This document shows positions 44,147 through 53,245 of a stretch of 64,000 nucleotides of DNA, one piece after another; the stretch's first letter is position 1; every line of letters starts with the position of its first letter. The position numbers and the translations under genes were made by a program. Origin of the DNA: JAWVFN01 sp963696625 (GTDB lineage: Bacteria > Actinomycetota > Thermoleophilia > Solirubrobacterales > 70-9); NCBI GenBank assembly GCA_963696625.1, contig CAVOKZ010000032.1:7455-71454 (forward strand), given 5' to 3'. A model generated the notes under the pieces. The model did not search any database and had not been told where the DNA came from. It was given only the letters and a program-made list of their open reading frames with translations.

Positions 44147-44353
44147 CTACGCGACGGTCTGAACGTTCGCCGCCTTCGGTCCCTTGTCGCCTTGCTCGGC
44201 GTCGTAGGAGACCTTGGCACCCTCGGCGAGGGTGCGATGACCCTCGGCGTTGATGTCGCTGTGATGAACGAAGAGGTCCTTCGACTCGTCGTCGGGCGTG
44301 ATGAAACCAAAGCCCTTCTCGTCGCTGAACCACTTCACGGTTCCGGTGGGCAT
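44147..44353 (-). CDS. Cold-shock protein (CspA family)
   Basis: 68 residues from ATG 44353. OB-fold nucleic-acid chaperone with RNP1 GFGFITPD and RNP2 DLFVHHSDI; the N-terminus GTVKWFSDEKGFGF is classic. A start further upstream is possible but the core is complete without it. About 290 bp of noncoding DNA lies between this gene and the divergent dodecin gene. Confidence 0.95.
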   Translation of the reverse strand: MPTGTVKWFSDEKGFGFITPDDESKDLFVHHSDINAEGHRTLAEGAKVSYDAEQGDKGPKAANVQTVA

Positions 44354-44640
44354 GCTGCTCCTTCGGATATGTGTGCTGCGTACCCGAAGAAACAAGAAGT
44401 CTGCTGCGAGCGCTGGCACAACCTTCGCCGAGCTGATTGCTCGGCCTTACGGAACGGACCGTAGCAGCCGCGATGCAGCCCGGATGCCGAACGCCAAGAT
44501 CGGGTAGCAGGCACCGTCATCGCCCGCGCCGCGCTCAGGCGAACGTGCTCGCGGGTCTAAAGAGGACAGTCCCCTTAATGGTTGGGGCCGGGTATGGGAG
44601 GGTTGACCCGCAGCTTCCAACCCAACCGGAGGAGAGAGAC

Positions 44641-44853
44641 ATGGCAGACAGCGTTTACCGCGTCACAGAGGTCGTCGGCGTCAGCTCGGATTCGTGGGAG
44701 AAGGCGGCGCAGATCGCGGTCGCAACGGTCGGCGAGTCGGTTCGCGACCTGCGCGTCGCCGAGGTCCTGCGTCAGGACGTGACGATCGAGGACGGCAAGG
44801 TCGCCGACTTCCGCATCCGCCTCGGCGTCTCGTTCAAGTACGAGAAGGAGTAG
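44641..44853 (+). CDS. Dodecin (flavin-binding)
   Basis: 70 residues from ATG 44641, preceded by GGAGGAGAGAG. Dodecins form dodecamers that store FMN/riboflavin. VYRVTEVVGVSSDSWEKAAQ and RDLRVAEVLRQDVTIEDGKV match the family. The 3' end is 12 bp from the convergent GDPD gene. Confidence 0.93.
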   Translation: MADSVYRVTEVVGVSSDSWEKAAQIAVATVGESVRDLRVAEVLRQDVTIEDGKVADFRIRLGVSFKYEKE

Positions 44854-44865
44854 CGGGCAGGCGCT

Positions 44866-46251
44866 CTAGCGACCGGCCAGGGTCAGCGCCGGGGCGGCGT
44901 CGGTCGCGGTGCCCTGGAGCTGGACCCTGGTCGGGACGAGGCGGTGGCGCTTGAGCAGGCGCCGGGCGTTGCGGTTGAGGGCGACCCAAGCGGTCGCCCC
45001 CGAGCGCCCGGCGGGGGCGGTGAACTCGGCGGCGCCGAGCTTCAGGCGTGACTTGCGCGCCTTCTTGCGCTTGCCCTTCTTGGCCGGCAGCCGCATCTTC
45101 TTGTTCGTCCGCACCATCAGCTTGGCGCGGCAGTCGCCGCGCAGGTCGCCCCAGCGCTCGAAGCGCACCGCGACCTTGCCGTCGACCGGGGCGAGGATCT
45201 TGCTGAAGGTCAGCCGGCAGCCCGGCGGGGGAGGGGGCGGGGGGTTGGGGCAGGCGTCGGTTCCGCCCTGGCCGCCGACGCGCGGGCGGCCGGACTGCTC
45301 GAGCGCCGCCTCGAATCGCGCGGGGTCGGTGGTCATGACCGCGTCGCCGCAGACCCCGAAGACCCTGTCGTAGGCCTCCTGGTTCTCGGGCACCTCCCAG
45401 TAATGGACGGCGACGCCGGCGTTGTGGGACTTGGTCGTCACCCAGTCCTCGGCGAGCCGGATCGGCAAGTCGAGCCCGAGGTGGAGGCCGATGCTGTCGG
45501 TCGTGAGCTCGTAGGGAAGCTGGAGCGCCGCTGTCCCCGGGGGCAGCGGCACGCCCAGCAGCAGGAAGCTCGCCGCCGCGGTCGTGCCCGCGGCGAGCGG
45601 CGTGTCGGGCGAGGAGGCGTGGAAACGGTCGATCGCCGACTGCTCGAAGGAGACGACGATCACGTTGCTGCCCGGGTAGCCGCGCAGCAGCGCTGCGAGG
45701 TCGTCGGCGACGCGGTACTTCTCGGCGTTGTCGGCGCCCTTGATCTCGATGTTGATCGGGATGTGCGGATAGGCGTCGAGGATCTCCTTCAGCGTCGGGA
45801 TGCGGAAGTCCTCGGCGTCGTAGCCGGCCGGCGGCGGCCGCTGCCCCGTGCGGATCCCGCGCAGCGGATAGGCCGAGTCGGGAAGCCCGTGAACGGCGCT
45901 GCGGCCGGGGGCGAACCAGTAGGCGGCGTCGAGGGCCTGGACCTCGGCCAGGGTCATGCCGAGCACCGCGCCCGTGCCGTTGGTCGTGCGGTCGGCCTTC
46001 TCGTCGTGGAGGACGACGAGCTGGTGGTCGGAGGTCGAGTGGACGTCGAGCTCGAGCATGTCGGAGCCGTCGGCGAGCGCCTGCGCGTAGGCGTACATGG
46101 TGTTCGAGGGGTTGACGTCCTCGCCGCCCTGGTGAGCCTGGTTGAGGACGCGCATGCTCAGCCACGGGTTGGAGGCCGCATGCGCGGCGCCCGGCGCCAC
46201 AAGCGCCGCAACCGCGAGCGCCGCCCAGAGCAACTTTGAATACCCCCACAT
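44866..46251 (-). CDS. Secreted glycerophosphodiester phosphodiesterase
   Basis: 461 residues from ATG 46251 with signal peptide (LLWAALAVAALVAPGAAHA). GDPD signature: QAHQGGEDVNPSNTMYAYAQ, DMLELDVHSTSDHQLVVLHD with the catalytic Glu-Asp-His, and INIEIKGADN. A Pro-rich linker (PPPPPPPG) leads to a C-terminal ~110-residue beta-rich domain with a Lys/Arg-rich segment. It hydrolyses glycerophosphodiesters outside the membrane. Confidence 0.93.
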   Translation of the reverse strand: MWGYSKLLWAALAVAALVAPGAAHAASNPWLSMRVLNQAHQGGEDVNPSNTMYAYAQALADGSDMLELDVHSTSDHQLVVLHDEKADRTTNGTGAVLGMTLAEVQALDAAYWFAPGRSAVHGLPDSAYPLRGIRTGQRPPPAGYDAEDFRIPTLKEILDAYPHIPINIEIKGADNAEKYRVADDLAALLRGYPGSNVIVVSFEQSAIDRFHASSPDTPLAAGTTAAASFLLLGVPLPPGTAALQLPYELTTDSIGLHLGLDLPIRLAEDWVTTKSHNAGVAVHYWEVPENQEAYDRVFGVCGDAVMTTDPARFEAALEQSGRPRVGGQGGTDACPNPPPPPPPGCRLTFSKILAPVDGKVAVRFERWGDLRGDCRAKLMVRTNKKMRLPAKKGKRKKARKSRLKLGAAEFTAPAGRSGATAWVALNRNARRLLKRHRLVPTRVQLQGTATDAAPALTLAGR

Positions 46252-46382
46252 TCGGCGGCGATCATAACCCCGGTCAACTCGGGCAGGAGCCGGTCCCATC
46301 AATTTCAACTATCCGAAATCTCTCCGGAGACCTGGGCGCTTGTTAGGTTCAAGCGGCCAACGACCTCTCTAGGAGGAGAGCT

Positions 46383-47183
46383 ATGAACCCCAGGCGTTTC
46401 CTTGCGGTGGTATGTGTGGCCGCCTTCTGCGGCATCTTCGCCGCGCCGGCGCTCGCGACCAAGTACGTGTCGCTCGGCGACTCGTATTCGTCGGGCACCG
46501 GCACGCGGACCTACTACGACAGCGGTTGCCAGAAGTCGACCACGTCGTATCCGTACCTGCTGCACAACCTGCATCCGAGCTGGGCCTTCGTGCACGCGGC
46601 CTGCTCGGGTGCGAAGACCGGCAACATCCTCAGCACCCAGATCTCGAGCGTCACCTCGGACACCAACTGGGTGACGTACACGATCGGCGGCAACGACGCC
46701 GGTTTCTCGAGCGTGATCACCGAGTGTGCGTATCCGGGCTGGGCGTCCGACTGCAACGGCGCCATCGACGGCGCGCAGAGCTACATCAACAACACCCTGC
46801 CCGGCCGCCTCGATCAGGTCAACAACGCGATCAAGTCGCGGGCGCCGAACGCCAAGGTCATCGTGCTCGACTACCCACGGCTGTTCAACGGGACCGATTG
46901 CAACGCGGCCACGTGGTTCAGCCCGGCTGAAGAGACACGTCTGAACGCGACCGCCGACCTGCTGCGCACGAAGCTCAGCCAGGCGGCGACCAGAGCGGGA
47001 GCGAATTTCATCTTCCGCGACGTGATTCCGCCGTTCATCGGCCACGCGGTTTGCGATGGCGGCGGCGGCTCCTCGACGGAGTGGATCAACGGTCTCTCCA
47101 ATCCGACCGGAGAGAGCTACCACCCGAAGGTGACGGGCCACGCCAACGGTTACTTCCCGGTAGTCCGGGGCGTTACCGGCTAG
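46383..47183 (+). CDS. Secreted SGNH/GDSL esterase-lipase
   Basis: 266 residues from ATG 46383 (AGGAGGAG upstream) with signal peptide (FLAVVCVAAFCGIFAAPALA). Blocks I-V: VSLGDSYSSGTGTR with the nucleophile Ser, ACSGAKTGN, YTIGGNDAGFSSV, and GESYHPKVTGHANG with the His. The family resembles the Streptomyces secreted lipase with three disulphides. Divergent from the GDPD gene. Confidence 0.92.
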   Translation: MNPRRFLAVVCVAAFCGIFAAPALATKYVSLGDSYSSGTGTRTYYDSGCQKSTTSYPYLLHNLHPSWAFVHAACSGAKTGNILSTQISSVTSDTNWVTYTIGGNDAGFSSVITECAYPGWASDCNGAIDGAQSYINNTLPGRLDQVNNAIKSRAPNAKVIVLDYPRLFNGTDCNAATWFSPAEETRLNATADLLRTKLSQAATRAGANFIFRDVIPPFIGHAVCDGGGGSSTEWINGLSNPTGESYHPKVTGHANGYFPVVRGVTG

Positions 47184-47191
47184 CAGCGGCG

Positions 47192-47263
47192 ACGGGGGTA
47201 AGAGCGCAGCTCTGACCCCCGTGAGGCTCAGCGCGGGCGCCGGTCCCCAAGACCGGCGCCCGC
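47192..47263. terminator. Twin hairpins between convergent genes
   Basis: Two stems: ACGGGGGT/ACCCCCGT (47192-47222, with AGAGC/GCTCT nested inside) and a 13-bp stem GCGGGCGCCGGTC/GACCGGCGCCCGC (47233-47263). They fill the gap between two convergent genes and probably end transcription from both sides. Confidence 0.6.
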
Positions 47264-47268
47264 CGCCT

Positions 47269-48051
47269 TCAACCTGCGTGCTCGACCCGCTCGACCGCCT
47301 CGTGCGCCGCGGCGCTCAGCTCGGGCGAGTCGAGGGCGACGCCGGGGGGCAGCTCGACATGCAGGTCCGAGGACGGGTCGATCGCCGCGGTCCCGCGCTC
47401 GAGGCGGCATTCGAGGACGTGGCCGCCGCGCGAGTGGTCCTCAGAGAGGAAATGCAGGTGGTACCCGGCGACCTCGATGCCCTCGCTGTAGGTGGGGAAG
47501 CGAAAGCCGACGATCGTGCCGGCGACGTCCGCGAGCTCAAAGACGTGCTGATCGCCGACCACCTCGGCCAGCGGCCGGTAGGGGGGATGCTGTTTCGGCA
47601 CCGAGCGCGCCCGGATCAGACTGAAGTCCCCGTCGACGCGGACGGCGAGGGCGCCGGCGTCGGGCGGAGCGATCGCGTCGAGCCAGGCGAGCAGCTCGTC
47701 GTGGCCCAGCGGGCCTTCGGCGTCCGCGCTTGACGCCGGTTCGAACGGCACGACGACCGCGAACGGGGTCAGCTCGGACTCGCCGACCTCCCTGATCGCG
47801 CCATCGATGTCAGCGCGGTAGAAGCGGCCGTCGACGGCGATCATCTCGCCGTCGAGCCCGTTCAGCGTGCCGAGGCCGAGGTCGCCGTGACTGGCCAGCT
47901 CGCCGAAGGTCACCTCGCCGTCGTAGGCCCCGTCGAGCAGCGCGCCGATCGTCGACGCCTGGAACAGCACGTGGGGCTTGCGCCCGGCGTGGAGCTCATC
48001 GCGGCGCAGGGCCTCGACGTGCAGGGTGCGGATCAGATCCTCGTCGAGCAC
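47269..48051 (-). CDS. budA: Alpha-acetolactate decarboxylase
   Basis: 260 residues from a GTG start. Converts 2-acetolactate to acetoin. Family features: VLFQASTIGALLDGAYDGEV, LGTLNGLDGEMIAVDGRFYR, and GYHLHFLSEDHSRGGHV with the three zinc-binding His. Present alone without acetolactate synthase, so it may draw on the branched-chain amino acid pathway. Confidence 0.93.
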   Translation of the reverse strand: MLDEDLIRTLHVEALRRDELHAGRKPHVLFQASTIGALLDGAYDGEVTFGELASHGDLGLGTLNGLDGEMIAVDGRFYRADIDGAIREVGESELTPFAVVVPFEPASSADAEGPLGHDELLAWLDAIAPPDAGALAVRVDGDFSLIRARSVPKQHPPYRPLAEVVGDQHVFELADVAGTIVGFRFPTYSEGIEVAGYHLHFLSEDHSRGGHVLECRLERGTAAIDPSSDLHVELPPGVALDSPELSAAAHEAVERVEHAG

Positions 48052-48103
48052 CCGGCGATCGTAGATGGGCGCGCCGACCGCGCGCTCCGGAAGACTTCAA
48101 GCG

Positions 48104-50026
48104 ATGCCGCGTCCGGCTGAATCGGGGCGGAAGTACGTCGCGGGGCTCGACGGGATCCGCGCGATCGCCGTGCTCGCGGTGATCGCCTATCACCTCAACT
48201 TCTCCTGGGCGCAGGGAGGCAAGCTCGGCGTCGGGGTCTTCTTCACGCTCTCGGGCTACCTGATCACCGACCTGCTGCTCGGGCACTTCGACCGCACCGG
48301 CAGCCTCGACCTGAAGAGCTTCTGGATCCGCCGCGCCCGGCGGCTGCTGCCGGCGCTGTTCGTGATGCTGCTCGTGGTCAGCATCTTCGTCGCGCTCTTC
48401 GACTCCGGCCAGCTCGCCGACTTCCGCAAGCAGGCGCTCGCCGCGGCGCTCTACGTCTCCAACTGGCAGACGATCGCCGACTCGGGCTCCTACTTCGCCC
48501 AGTTCGCCGCGCCGTTGCCGCTCGACCACCTCTGGTCGCTGGCGATCGAGGAGCAGTTCTATTTGATCTGGCCGTGGCTTCTGTGGGCCGGGGTGCGCTG
48601 GGTCCGGGAGCGCAGCCGGCTGGCGCTGCTGACCTTCGCCGGAGCGGTGATCTCGGCCGTGGCGATGGGGCTGCTCTACACCAAGGGCGACGATCCCACC
48701 CGCGTCTACGAGGGCACCGACACGCGGGCATTCGAGCTGCTGTTCGGGGCGGCGGTCGCCTTCGTCTGGCCGACGCGCGGCCTCACCGCCCACGTCAGCG
48801 AGGGGGCGCGCAACGTGCTCGACGTCGTCGGCGGCGTCTCGCTCGCCGTAGTGCTGATCCTGATCGCCAGCACCGGCTCCTACGCCTCGTTCCTCTACCC
48901 GTGGGGGTTCGTGCTGCTCTCGATCGCGACCGCGCTGCTGGTCGCCGTCGTCGTCCATCCCGCGACACGGCTTGGTCACTGGCTCGGCTGGGAGCCGCTG
49001 CGCTGGGTCGGGGTGCGCTCCTACGGGATCTACCTCTGGCAGTGGCCGATCATCGTCTTCACCAGCCCGGCCGGTGCAGGGGTGAACCTGCTGCGCGGCG
49101 CGGGCCAGGTGGCGCTGACGCTGCTGATCGCGAGCCTCTCCTGGCGCTGGATCGAAGAGCCGATCCGGCGCGGGGGTTTCCGGCGCTACGGGCTGCGCGT
49201 GCGCTCCGTGGCTGCCGGCATGCTCATCGAGCCCCGGCGGGGAATCGCGATCGCCGGCACCGCGCTCCTTCTCCTCCTACTCCCGTTCCTCGGGCTCGCC
49301 GGCGCGCTGCCCAAGGTCTCGGAGAATCTCGCCTCGGCGCGCGCCACCGAGGCGCTGCCGACCGACCTCGGACAGCAGGCGGCGCCGGTCGCGCCGGCGA
49401 CGACGACCTCGTGCAGGCGGGTCGTCTACCTCGGCGACTCGACCTCGGAGGGCTCGATCAGCACCGAATTCATCCCCGTTCCCTCGCAGCGGATCGACGC
49501 GAAGCTCGCGGCGGTCGGGGTGCGCGAGTTCACGCCCTACATCGCCGGCGCGCGCGACATCGTCGAGGACGTCCCCGGTGCCGACAACGCGACCGACGTC
49601 GCCGAGGCGATCCTCGCCGACGGCTTCGACGGCTGCTGGATCGTCGCCATGGGCACCAACGACGCGGCGACGATCGCCAAGGGCGGCACCGAGGTCGACC
49701 AGTCGGCGCGGATCGCGCAGCTGATGTCGGCGATCGGCGACCAGCCCGTGTTGTGGGTGGACGCCGTCTCGCGGCTCGCGCCGCCCACCTACTATTCCTC
49801 CGACAACATGCAGCTCTGGAACCAGGCCCTGGTCGCTTCCTGCCCGAGCTATCCGAACCTGAGGGTCTTCGACTGGGCCGGCCTGGCCCGGCCCCAGTGG
49901 TTCCAGGAAGACGGCACCCATTACACGACGCCCGGCTACATCGCCAAGACCGACGCGATCGTCCAGGGCCTCGTCCACGCGTTCCCGGCGGGCCAGCCGC
50001 CCGCGAGCAGCTGCGTCGTGCAGTGA
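48104..50026 (+). CDS. Acyltransferase 3 (OafA/YrhL) with SGNH domain
   Basis: 640 residues from ATG 48104. The N-terminal half is an acyltransferase-3 domain of about ten TM helices: GLDGIRAIAVLAVIAYHLNF with the catalytic His, GVFFTLSGYLITDLLL, and SFWIRRARRLLPALFV. The C-terminal extracytoplasmic SGNH domain has VVYLGDSTSEGSIS, IVAMGTNDAATIA and DGTHYTTPGY. Such proteins O-acetylate cell-wall polymers or glycans. The gene ends 58 bp before the initiator tRNA. Confidence 0.92.
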   Translation: MPRPAESGRKYVAGLDGIRAIAVLAVIAYHLNFSWAQGGKLGVGVFFTLSGYLITDLLLGHFDRTGSLDLKSFWIRRARRLLPALFVMLLVVSIFVALFDSGQLADFRKQALAAALYVSNWQTIADSGSYFAQFAAPLPLDHLWSLAIEEQFYLIWPWLLWAGVRWVRERSRLALLTFAGAVISAVAMGLLYTKGDDPTRVYEGTDTRAFELLFGAAVAFVWPTRGLTAHVSEGARNVLDVVGGVSLAVVLILIASTGSYASFLYPWGFVLLSIATALLVAVVVHPATRLGHWLGWEPLRWVGVRSYGIYLWQWPIIVFTSPAGAGVNLLRGAGQVALTLLIASLSWRWIEEPIRRGGFRRYGLRVRSVAAGMLIEPRRGIAIAGTALLLLLLPFLGLAGALPKVSENLASARATEALPTDLGQQAAPVAPATTTSCRRVVYLGDSTSEGSISTEFIPVPSQRIDAKLAAVGVREFTPYIAGARDIVEDVPGADNATDVAEAILADGFDGCWIVAMGTNDAATIAKGGTEVDQSARIAQLMSAIGDQPVLWVDAVSRLAPPTYYSSDNMQLWNQALVASCPSYPNLRVFDWAGLARPQWFQEDGTHYTTPGYIAKTDAIVQGLVHAFPAGQPPASSCVVQ

Positions 50027-50084
50027 GGCGCTGAAACAGCGCCTTCACAACTGTTCGCGACCGAGCTAAAATGCCGGTACCCGT

Positions 50085-50163
<79 letters not shown>

Positions 50164-50191
50164 GAAAAGGCCCGGAAATCCGGGCCTTTTC
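50164..50191 (+). terminator. Intrinsic terminator after the tRNA
   Basis: AAAAGGCCCGGA pairs with TCCGGGCCTTTT around AA, followed by CTATTTCTC; a strong stem with a U-rich end, directly after the attL repeat. Confidence 0.85.
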
Positions 50192-50324
50192 TATTTCTCA
50201 AGAGCAACCCGCGCGGGCTGAACCCGAGGGCCGTAGGCGTGGATGTGCCATTCCTCGTGCCAATTTGTGTCGCTTCGGCTCGCCGGGCCGGAGGGACCTC
50301 GCCGGCTGCAACGATCTCCAGGCG

Positions 50325-50468
50325 ATGAAGCCGCAAGCCCCCACGACCTCCGCCGAGAAGGCCGGCAAGCTGCGCCACGGTGCACCCGGAGACGCCAAGC
50401 GCCGTCTCTCGAGGATTCGGGCTGCGATCAAGGCGAATCGTGAGACGCTGCGCCGCCTTGCGAAGTAG
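50325..50468 (+). CDS. Small basic protein, possible Doc antitoxin
   Basis: 47 residues from ATG 50325, Arg/Lys rich with one helix (SRIRAAIKANRETLRRLAK). It ends 5 bp before the Doc fragment, the usual antitoxin-first place. Too short for a typical Phd, so the pairing is a guess from position. Confidence 0.4.
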   Translation: MKPQAPTTSAEKAGKLRHGAPGDAKRRLSRIRAAIKANRETLRRLAK

Positions 50469-50473
50469 CTCGC

Positions 50474-50696
50474 TTGACTGTCTATCTGGAGCTCGGCGAC
50501 TACTGCGAGATCGCAGCCGAACTGCTTGGCACGTCGCCCGATCAGATCGCGCGGCTCCCGAACATCGGTTTCGCCGACTCGGCGCTCGCTGCACCGCGCG
50601 CCGGCTTCGGAGGCCAGGATGCATATCCGACCCTGCTGGCGAAGGGCGCCATCTTGGTGGAGCGCCTAGCCCGGAACCGGCCGACGGCACACTCGC
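50474..50696 (+). pseudogene. doc: Doc (Fic-family) toxin, 5' fragment
   Basis: From TTG 50474, about 75 residues align with the front of Doc: TVYLELGDYCEIAAELLG, then FADSALAAPRAGFGGQDAYP and KGAILVERLARNRP. The Fic motif HPFxxGNKR that should follow is missing because the palindrome unit at 50697 takes its place. Doc phosphorylates EF-Tu; this fragment cannot. Confidence 0.75.
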
Positions 50697-50809
50697 GACA
50701 CAAACCCTCGACCTCGACTGCCCGAAGCCTCCAAGAGGGGTCAGACCCCTCGTATGTGTTTCGACACGAAGCCTCGACCTGCCTACTAAAAGGGGTCTGA
50801 CCCCTTTAG
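50697..50809. repeat. REPIN-like palindrome pair, copy 1
   Basis: A 113-bp unit with GGGGTCAGACCCC (50737-50749) and GGGGTCTGACCCC (50792-50804) on either side of ATGTGTTTCGACACGAAG. Nearly the same unit occurs at 53041-53152. It sits exactly between the truncated Doc gene and the truncated integrase. Confidence 0.85.
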
Positions 50810-51210
50810 TTCGGAAGATCCGCAAACGCTTCGGCGCAGCGCTTGATCGCGCCGGGCTTCGCCAAGTTCGGTTCCACGATCTGCGGCACACCTTCGGGAC
50901 TCACTGTGCGGCGTCGGGAGTGCCCCTCAGAACGCTCCAGGAATGGATGGGCCACAAGGACTACAAGACAACCGAGATCTACGCGGACTACGCGCCGAGC
51001 CCACACGAGAGCGAGCTCGTGGAGCGGGCGTTCAGTCAGCCGGTTGCCGAAGAGCCGGCAGCCACGCGCTATGGCTCCCGGAGAACGTCGTGGGTGCCGA
51101 TCCGGCGCCAGACGACGTGCGCTTCGCTCTCGCGCTTCGCGGGGCCGTACGCGAACGTGGCGCGGCCGTCAGCGGCGAAGGTCATCTCCCAGACGCCGCG
51201 CGCGCCTTGA
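50810..51210 (+). pseudogene. Tyrosine recombinase (integrase), 3' fragment
   Basis: Only the catalytic C-terminus remains: FHDLRHTFGTHCAASGVPLR has the HxxR motif, LQEWMGHKDYKTTEIYADYA has the His and the nucleophile Tyr. The first Arg and the whole N-terminus are lost at the palindrome unit. The last ~50 codons are antisense to the TA toxin. Confidence 0.85.
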
Positions 51211-51368
51211 ACTCGCTTGACCCGTAGCTCGGGTGGGAACTCAGGCGGATCCTCGCGAAGCGCGGCGACGAGCTTGCGTCGAGCCGTTCGGAACTTGCCG
51301 CGCTGGTCGGAGGGCATTCGCATGTACTCGCGCAGAAACCGCCGCGAGGCCTCGTAGGTCGGGCTCAA
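51069..51368 (-). CDS. RelE/ParE-like toxin
   Basis: 99 residues; start overlaps the antitoxin stop by 4 bases. SRRFLREYMRMPSDQRGKFR looks like the N-terminal helix pair and PELRVKRVQGARGVWEMTFA the RelE-type beta hairpin, ending AHVVWRRIGTHDVL with a late His. mRNA-cleaving activity is likely but not shown. Confidence 0.75.
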   Translation of the reverse strand: MSPTYEASRRFLREYMRMPSDQRGKFRTARRKLVAALREDPPEFPPELRVKRVQGARGVWEMTFAADGRATFAYGPAKRESEAHVVWRRIGTHDVLREP

Positions 51369-51586
51369 CGAGTCCGGTCGGCCTCGGCGTCGAGGCGGGC
51401 GAACGCAGCTTCCATCTCCTGCTCTGACATCGGCTTATCGGCGATCTCGTCGATCAGGTCGTCGTCCTGGTCGGGGTCGAACCGCTTGACCAGCGATGCG
51501 ATGAGTCCGCGGAGCCGGGTCAGCTCGTCCTCAAGCGCCTTGACGCGATCCGTCAGGTCCTTCTCGGCTGTCGGTGGCGGTGCCAC
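51365..51586 (-). CDS. Antitoxin of the RelE-like toxin
   Basis: 73 residues from GTG 51586, upstream of and overlapping the toxin. A coiled-coil-like helix (LTDRVKALEDELTRLRGLIA) and an acidic tail (EQEMEAAFARLDAEADRTR). No clear DNA-binding domain, so pairing rests on order and overlap. The DNA from here to 51915 holds the right att repeat and IS21 end, no gene. Confidence 0.65.
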   Translation of the reverse strand: MAPPPTAEKDLTDRVKALEDELTRLRGLIASLVKRFDPDQDDDLIDEIADKPMSEQEMEAAFARLDAEADRTR

Positions 51587-51741
51587 GGTCTCATCAGATT
51601 ACGCCCCAGGAGAGCGGCCGCTGACCGGCTGATCCCATGGTCCCGTTTGTGGTCCCATTTTGAGCAGAACTCAGGGGACCTCAGGTGACCTCAAACCGCA
51701 TGGTTGAGCCAAATCGCATCGGACGAAACCCCCTTGCTAGT

Positions 51742-51789
<48 letters not shown>

Positions 51790-51915
51790 CGAAAGCCCTC
51801 CAATTTGTCAAGGCCGGTTGAAAACTGACCCCTTTGCGCCGGTTGAAAACTGACCCCCCCTTGTAGGTCGATAGCCCGCCTGCGAAGCGAGCCGTAGGCG
51901 AGCGCAGCAGGCGGG

Positions 51916-52681
51916 CTACTCGCCGGCCGGCGCCGGAGCGCCCAGGTCCTTGTCGCGCAGCCGGTAGGAGTCGCCCTTCAGCGCCAGGATCTCGGCGTGG
52001 TGAACCAGGCGGTCGATCATCGCCGCGGCGACGACGTCGTCGCCGAAGATCTCCCCCCAGGCCGAAAACGGCTTATTGGAGGTGACGATCAGGCTCGCCT
52101 TCTCGTAGCGCGCCGAGACCAGCGAGAACATCAGGTTGGCCGCCTCGGGGTCGAAGGGGATGTAGCCGACCTCGTCGATGACCAGCAGCGGGATGAACCC
52201 CAGGCGGCGCAGCTCGGCCTCGAGCTGGCCGGAGCGCTTTGCCTCGCCGAGGCGCGCCACCCATTCGGTTGCGGTCGCGAAGGCGACCTTCTTGCCGGCC
52301 AGGCAGGCGCGGATCGAAAGCGCGACCGCCAAGTGCGTCTTGCCGGTCCCCGGGGGGCCGAGCAGGACCACGTTCTCTTTGCCGTGGCAGAAGTCGAGCT
52401 GGCCCAGGTGCTCGATCACGGTCTTCTTGACCGAGCGCTGGAAGGTGAAGTCGAACTCCTCGAGCGTCTTTCGGGCGGGGAAGCGGCCGGCCTTGATCCG
52501 CGCCTCGCCGCCGTGGGACTCCCGCGCTCCGACCTCGGTCGAGAGCACCGCCTCCAGGTAGCGCTCATAAGACCACTGCTCATCGCGGGCACGCTCGGCG
52601 AGCTTTGCGGCGGCGCCGGCGGCGGCCGGGGCCTTCAGCGCCCGGAACAGGTGGGCGAAGCTCGGAGGTCTTGGCGCTCAC
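51916..52681 (-). pseudogene. istB: IS21 helper ATPase IstB, frameshifted near the start
   Basis: AAA+ ATPase that aids target capture. Walker A VVLLGPPGTGKTHLAVAL, Walker B LLVIDEVGYIPFD, sensor SLIVTSNKPFSAWGEIFGD. The GTG start (52681-52679) overlaps the IstA stop (GTGA), but the first 8 codons are in another frame. One T too many in GAGCTTCGCC near 52656 separates MSAKTSEL from AHLFRALKAPA. Confidence 0.88.
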
Positions 52682-52953
52682 GCCGGGATCAGGGCGTCGT
52701 AGCGGTCGAGCGCTCGGCGCTCGACCTCGGGCGCCTTGCCCCGCCGGCGCTCGCCGCGCAGGCGATCGAGCGCGGCTTGGTGGGCCTGGTCGGTGAAGGT
52801 CAGCTGCTTGGCAAAGCAGCGGCGGTGCTGCGCCACGACCTCGCCGGTGTCGAGGGCGGTCGCGACGATCTGCCGCTGGGCGGCCTTGACCTCCACCCGC
52901 CGGCCCGCGTAGCGGGGGTCGAGCGAGTAGTCGTTGGTGTCGTAGCGCAGGTA
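52678..52953 (-). pseudogene. istA: IS21 transposase IstA, C-terminal fragment
   Basis: About 90 residues: YLRYDTNDYSLDPRYAGRRV then EVVAQHRRCFAKQLTFTDQ, the Mu-transposase C-terminal domain of IstA. The DDE catalytic core is missing, cut at the palindrome (52963). Confidence 0.85.
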
Positions 52954-52962
52954 GGAGCTCAA

Positions 52963-53152
52963 GGGGTCTGACCCCTTTAGAAATGCCGCCACGCCTTGAC
53001 CCGCTCCGCGGAGCCGGTCGACGGTCGACGACACGCTCACGACACAAACCCTCAACCCCGACTGCCCGAACCCTCCAAAAGGGGTCAGACCCCTCGCATG
53101 TGTTTCGACACGAAGCCTTGACCTGACTACTAAAGGGGTCTGACCCCTTTAG
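52963..53152. repeat. REPIN-like palindromes, copies 2 and 3
   Basis: A single GGGGTCTGACCCC palindrome at 52963-52975, then a full pair unit at 53041-53152 (palindromes at 53081-53093 and 53135-53147) that matches the unit at 50697-50809. Reading frames that cross here are junk. The unit lies between the IstA fragment and the 3' end of the hydrolase gene. Confidence 0.82.
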
Positions 53153-53245
53153 TTGCGTCTACGGCCGCGGGCGCCAGCGCGACCGCGACGAGCAGCGCGA
53201 ACGCGAGTCGCCCGCTGCGCCACGCCCTCGGCTTCAGTGCCGGCC

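Larger units (their letters stand above)
51813..52959 (-). mobile_element. IS21-family element, truncated
   Basis: One end carries two copies of CCGGTTGAAAACTGACCCC (near 51813 and 51838), like the multiple terminal repeats of IS21. It then has IstB and the C-terminal piece of IstA, and stops at a palindrome at 52963. The other end and most of istA are gone. Confidence 0.82.

Noticed and set aside
41394..44162. A 922-codon plus-strand frame
   Set aside because: It is the shifted shadow of the glycosyltransferase and the antisense of the carboxyltransferase, whose motifs are complete in the other frames. High GC makes such shadows long.
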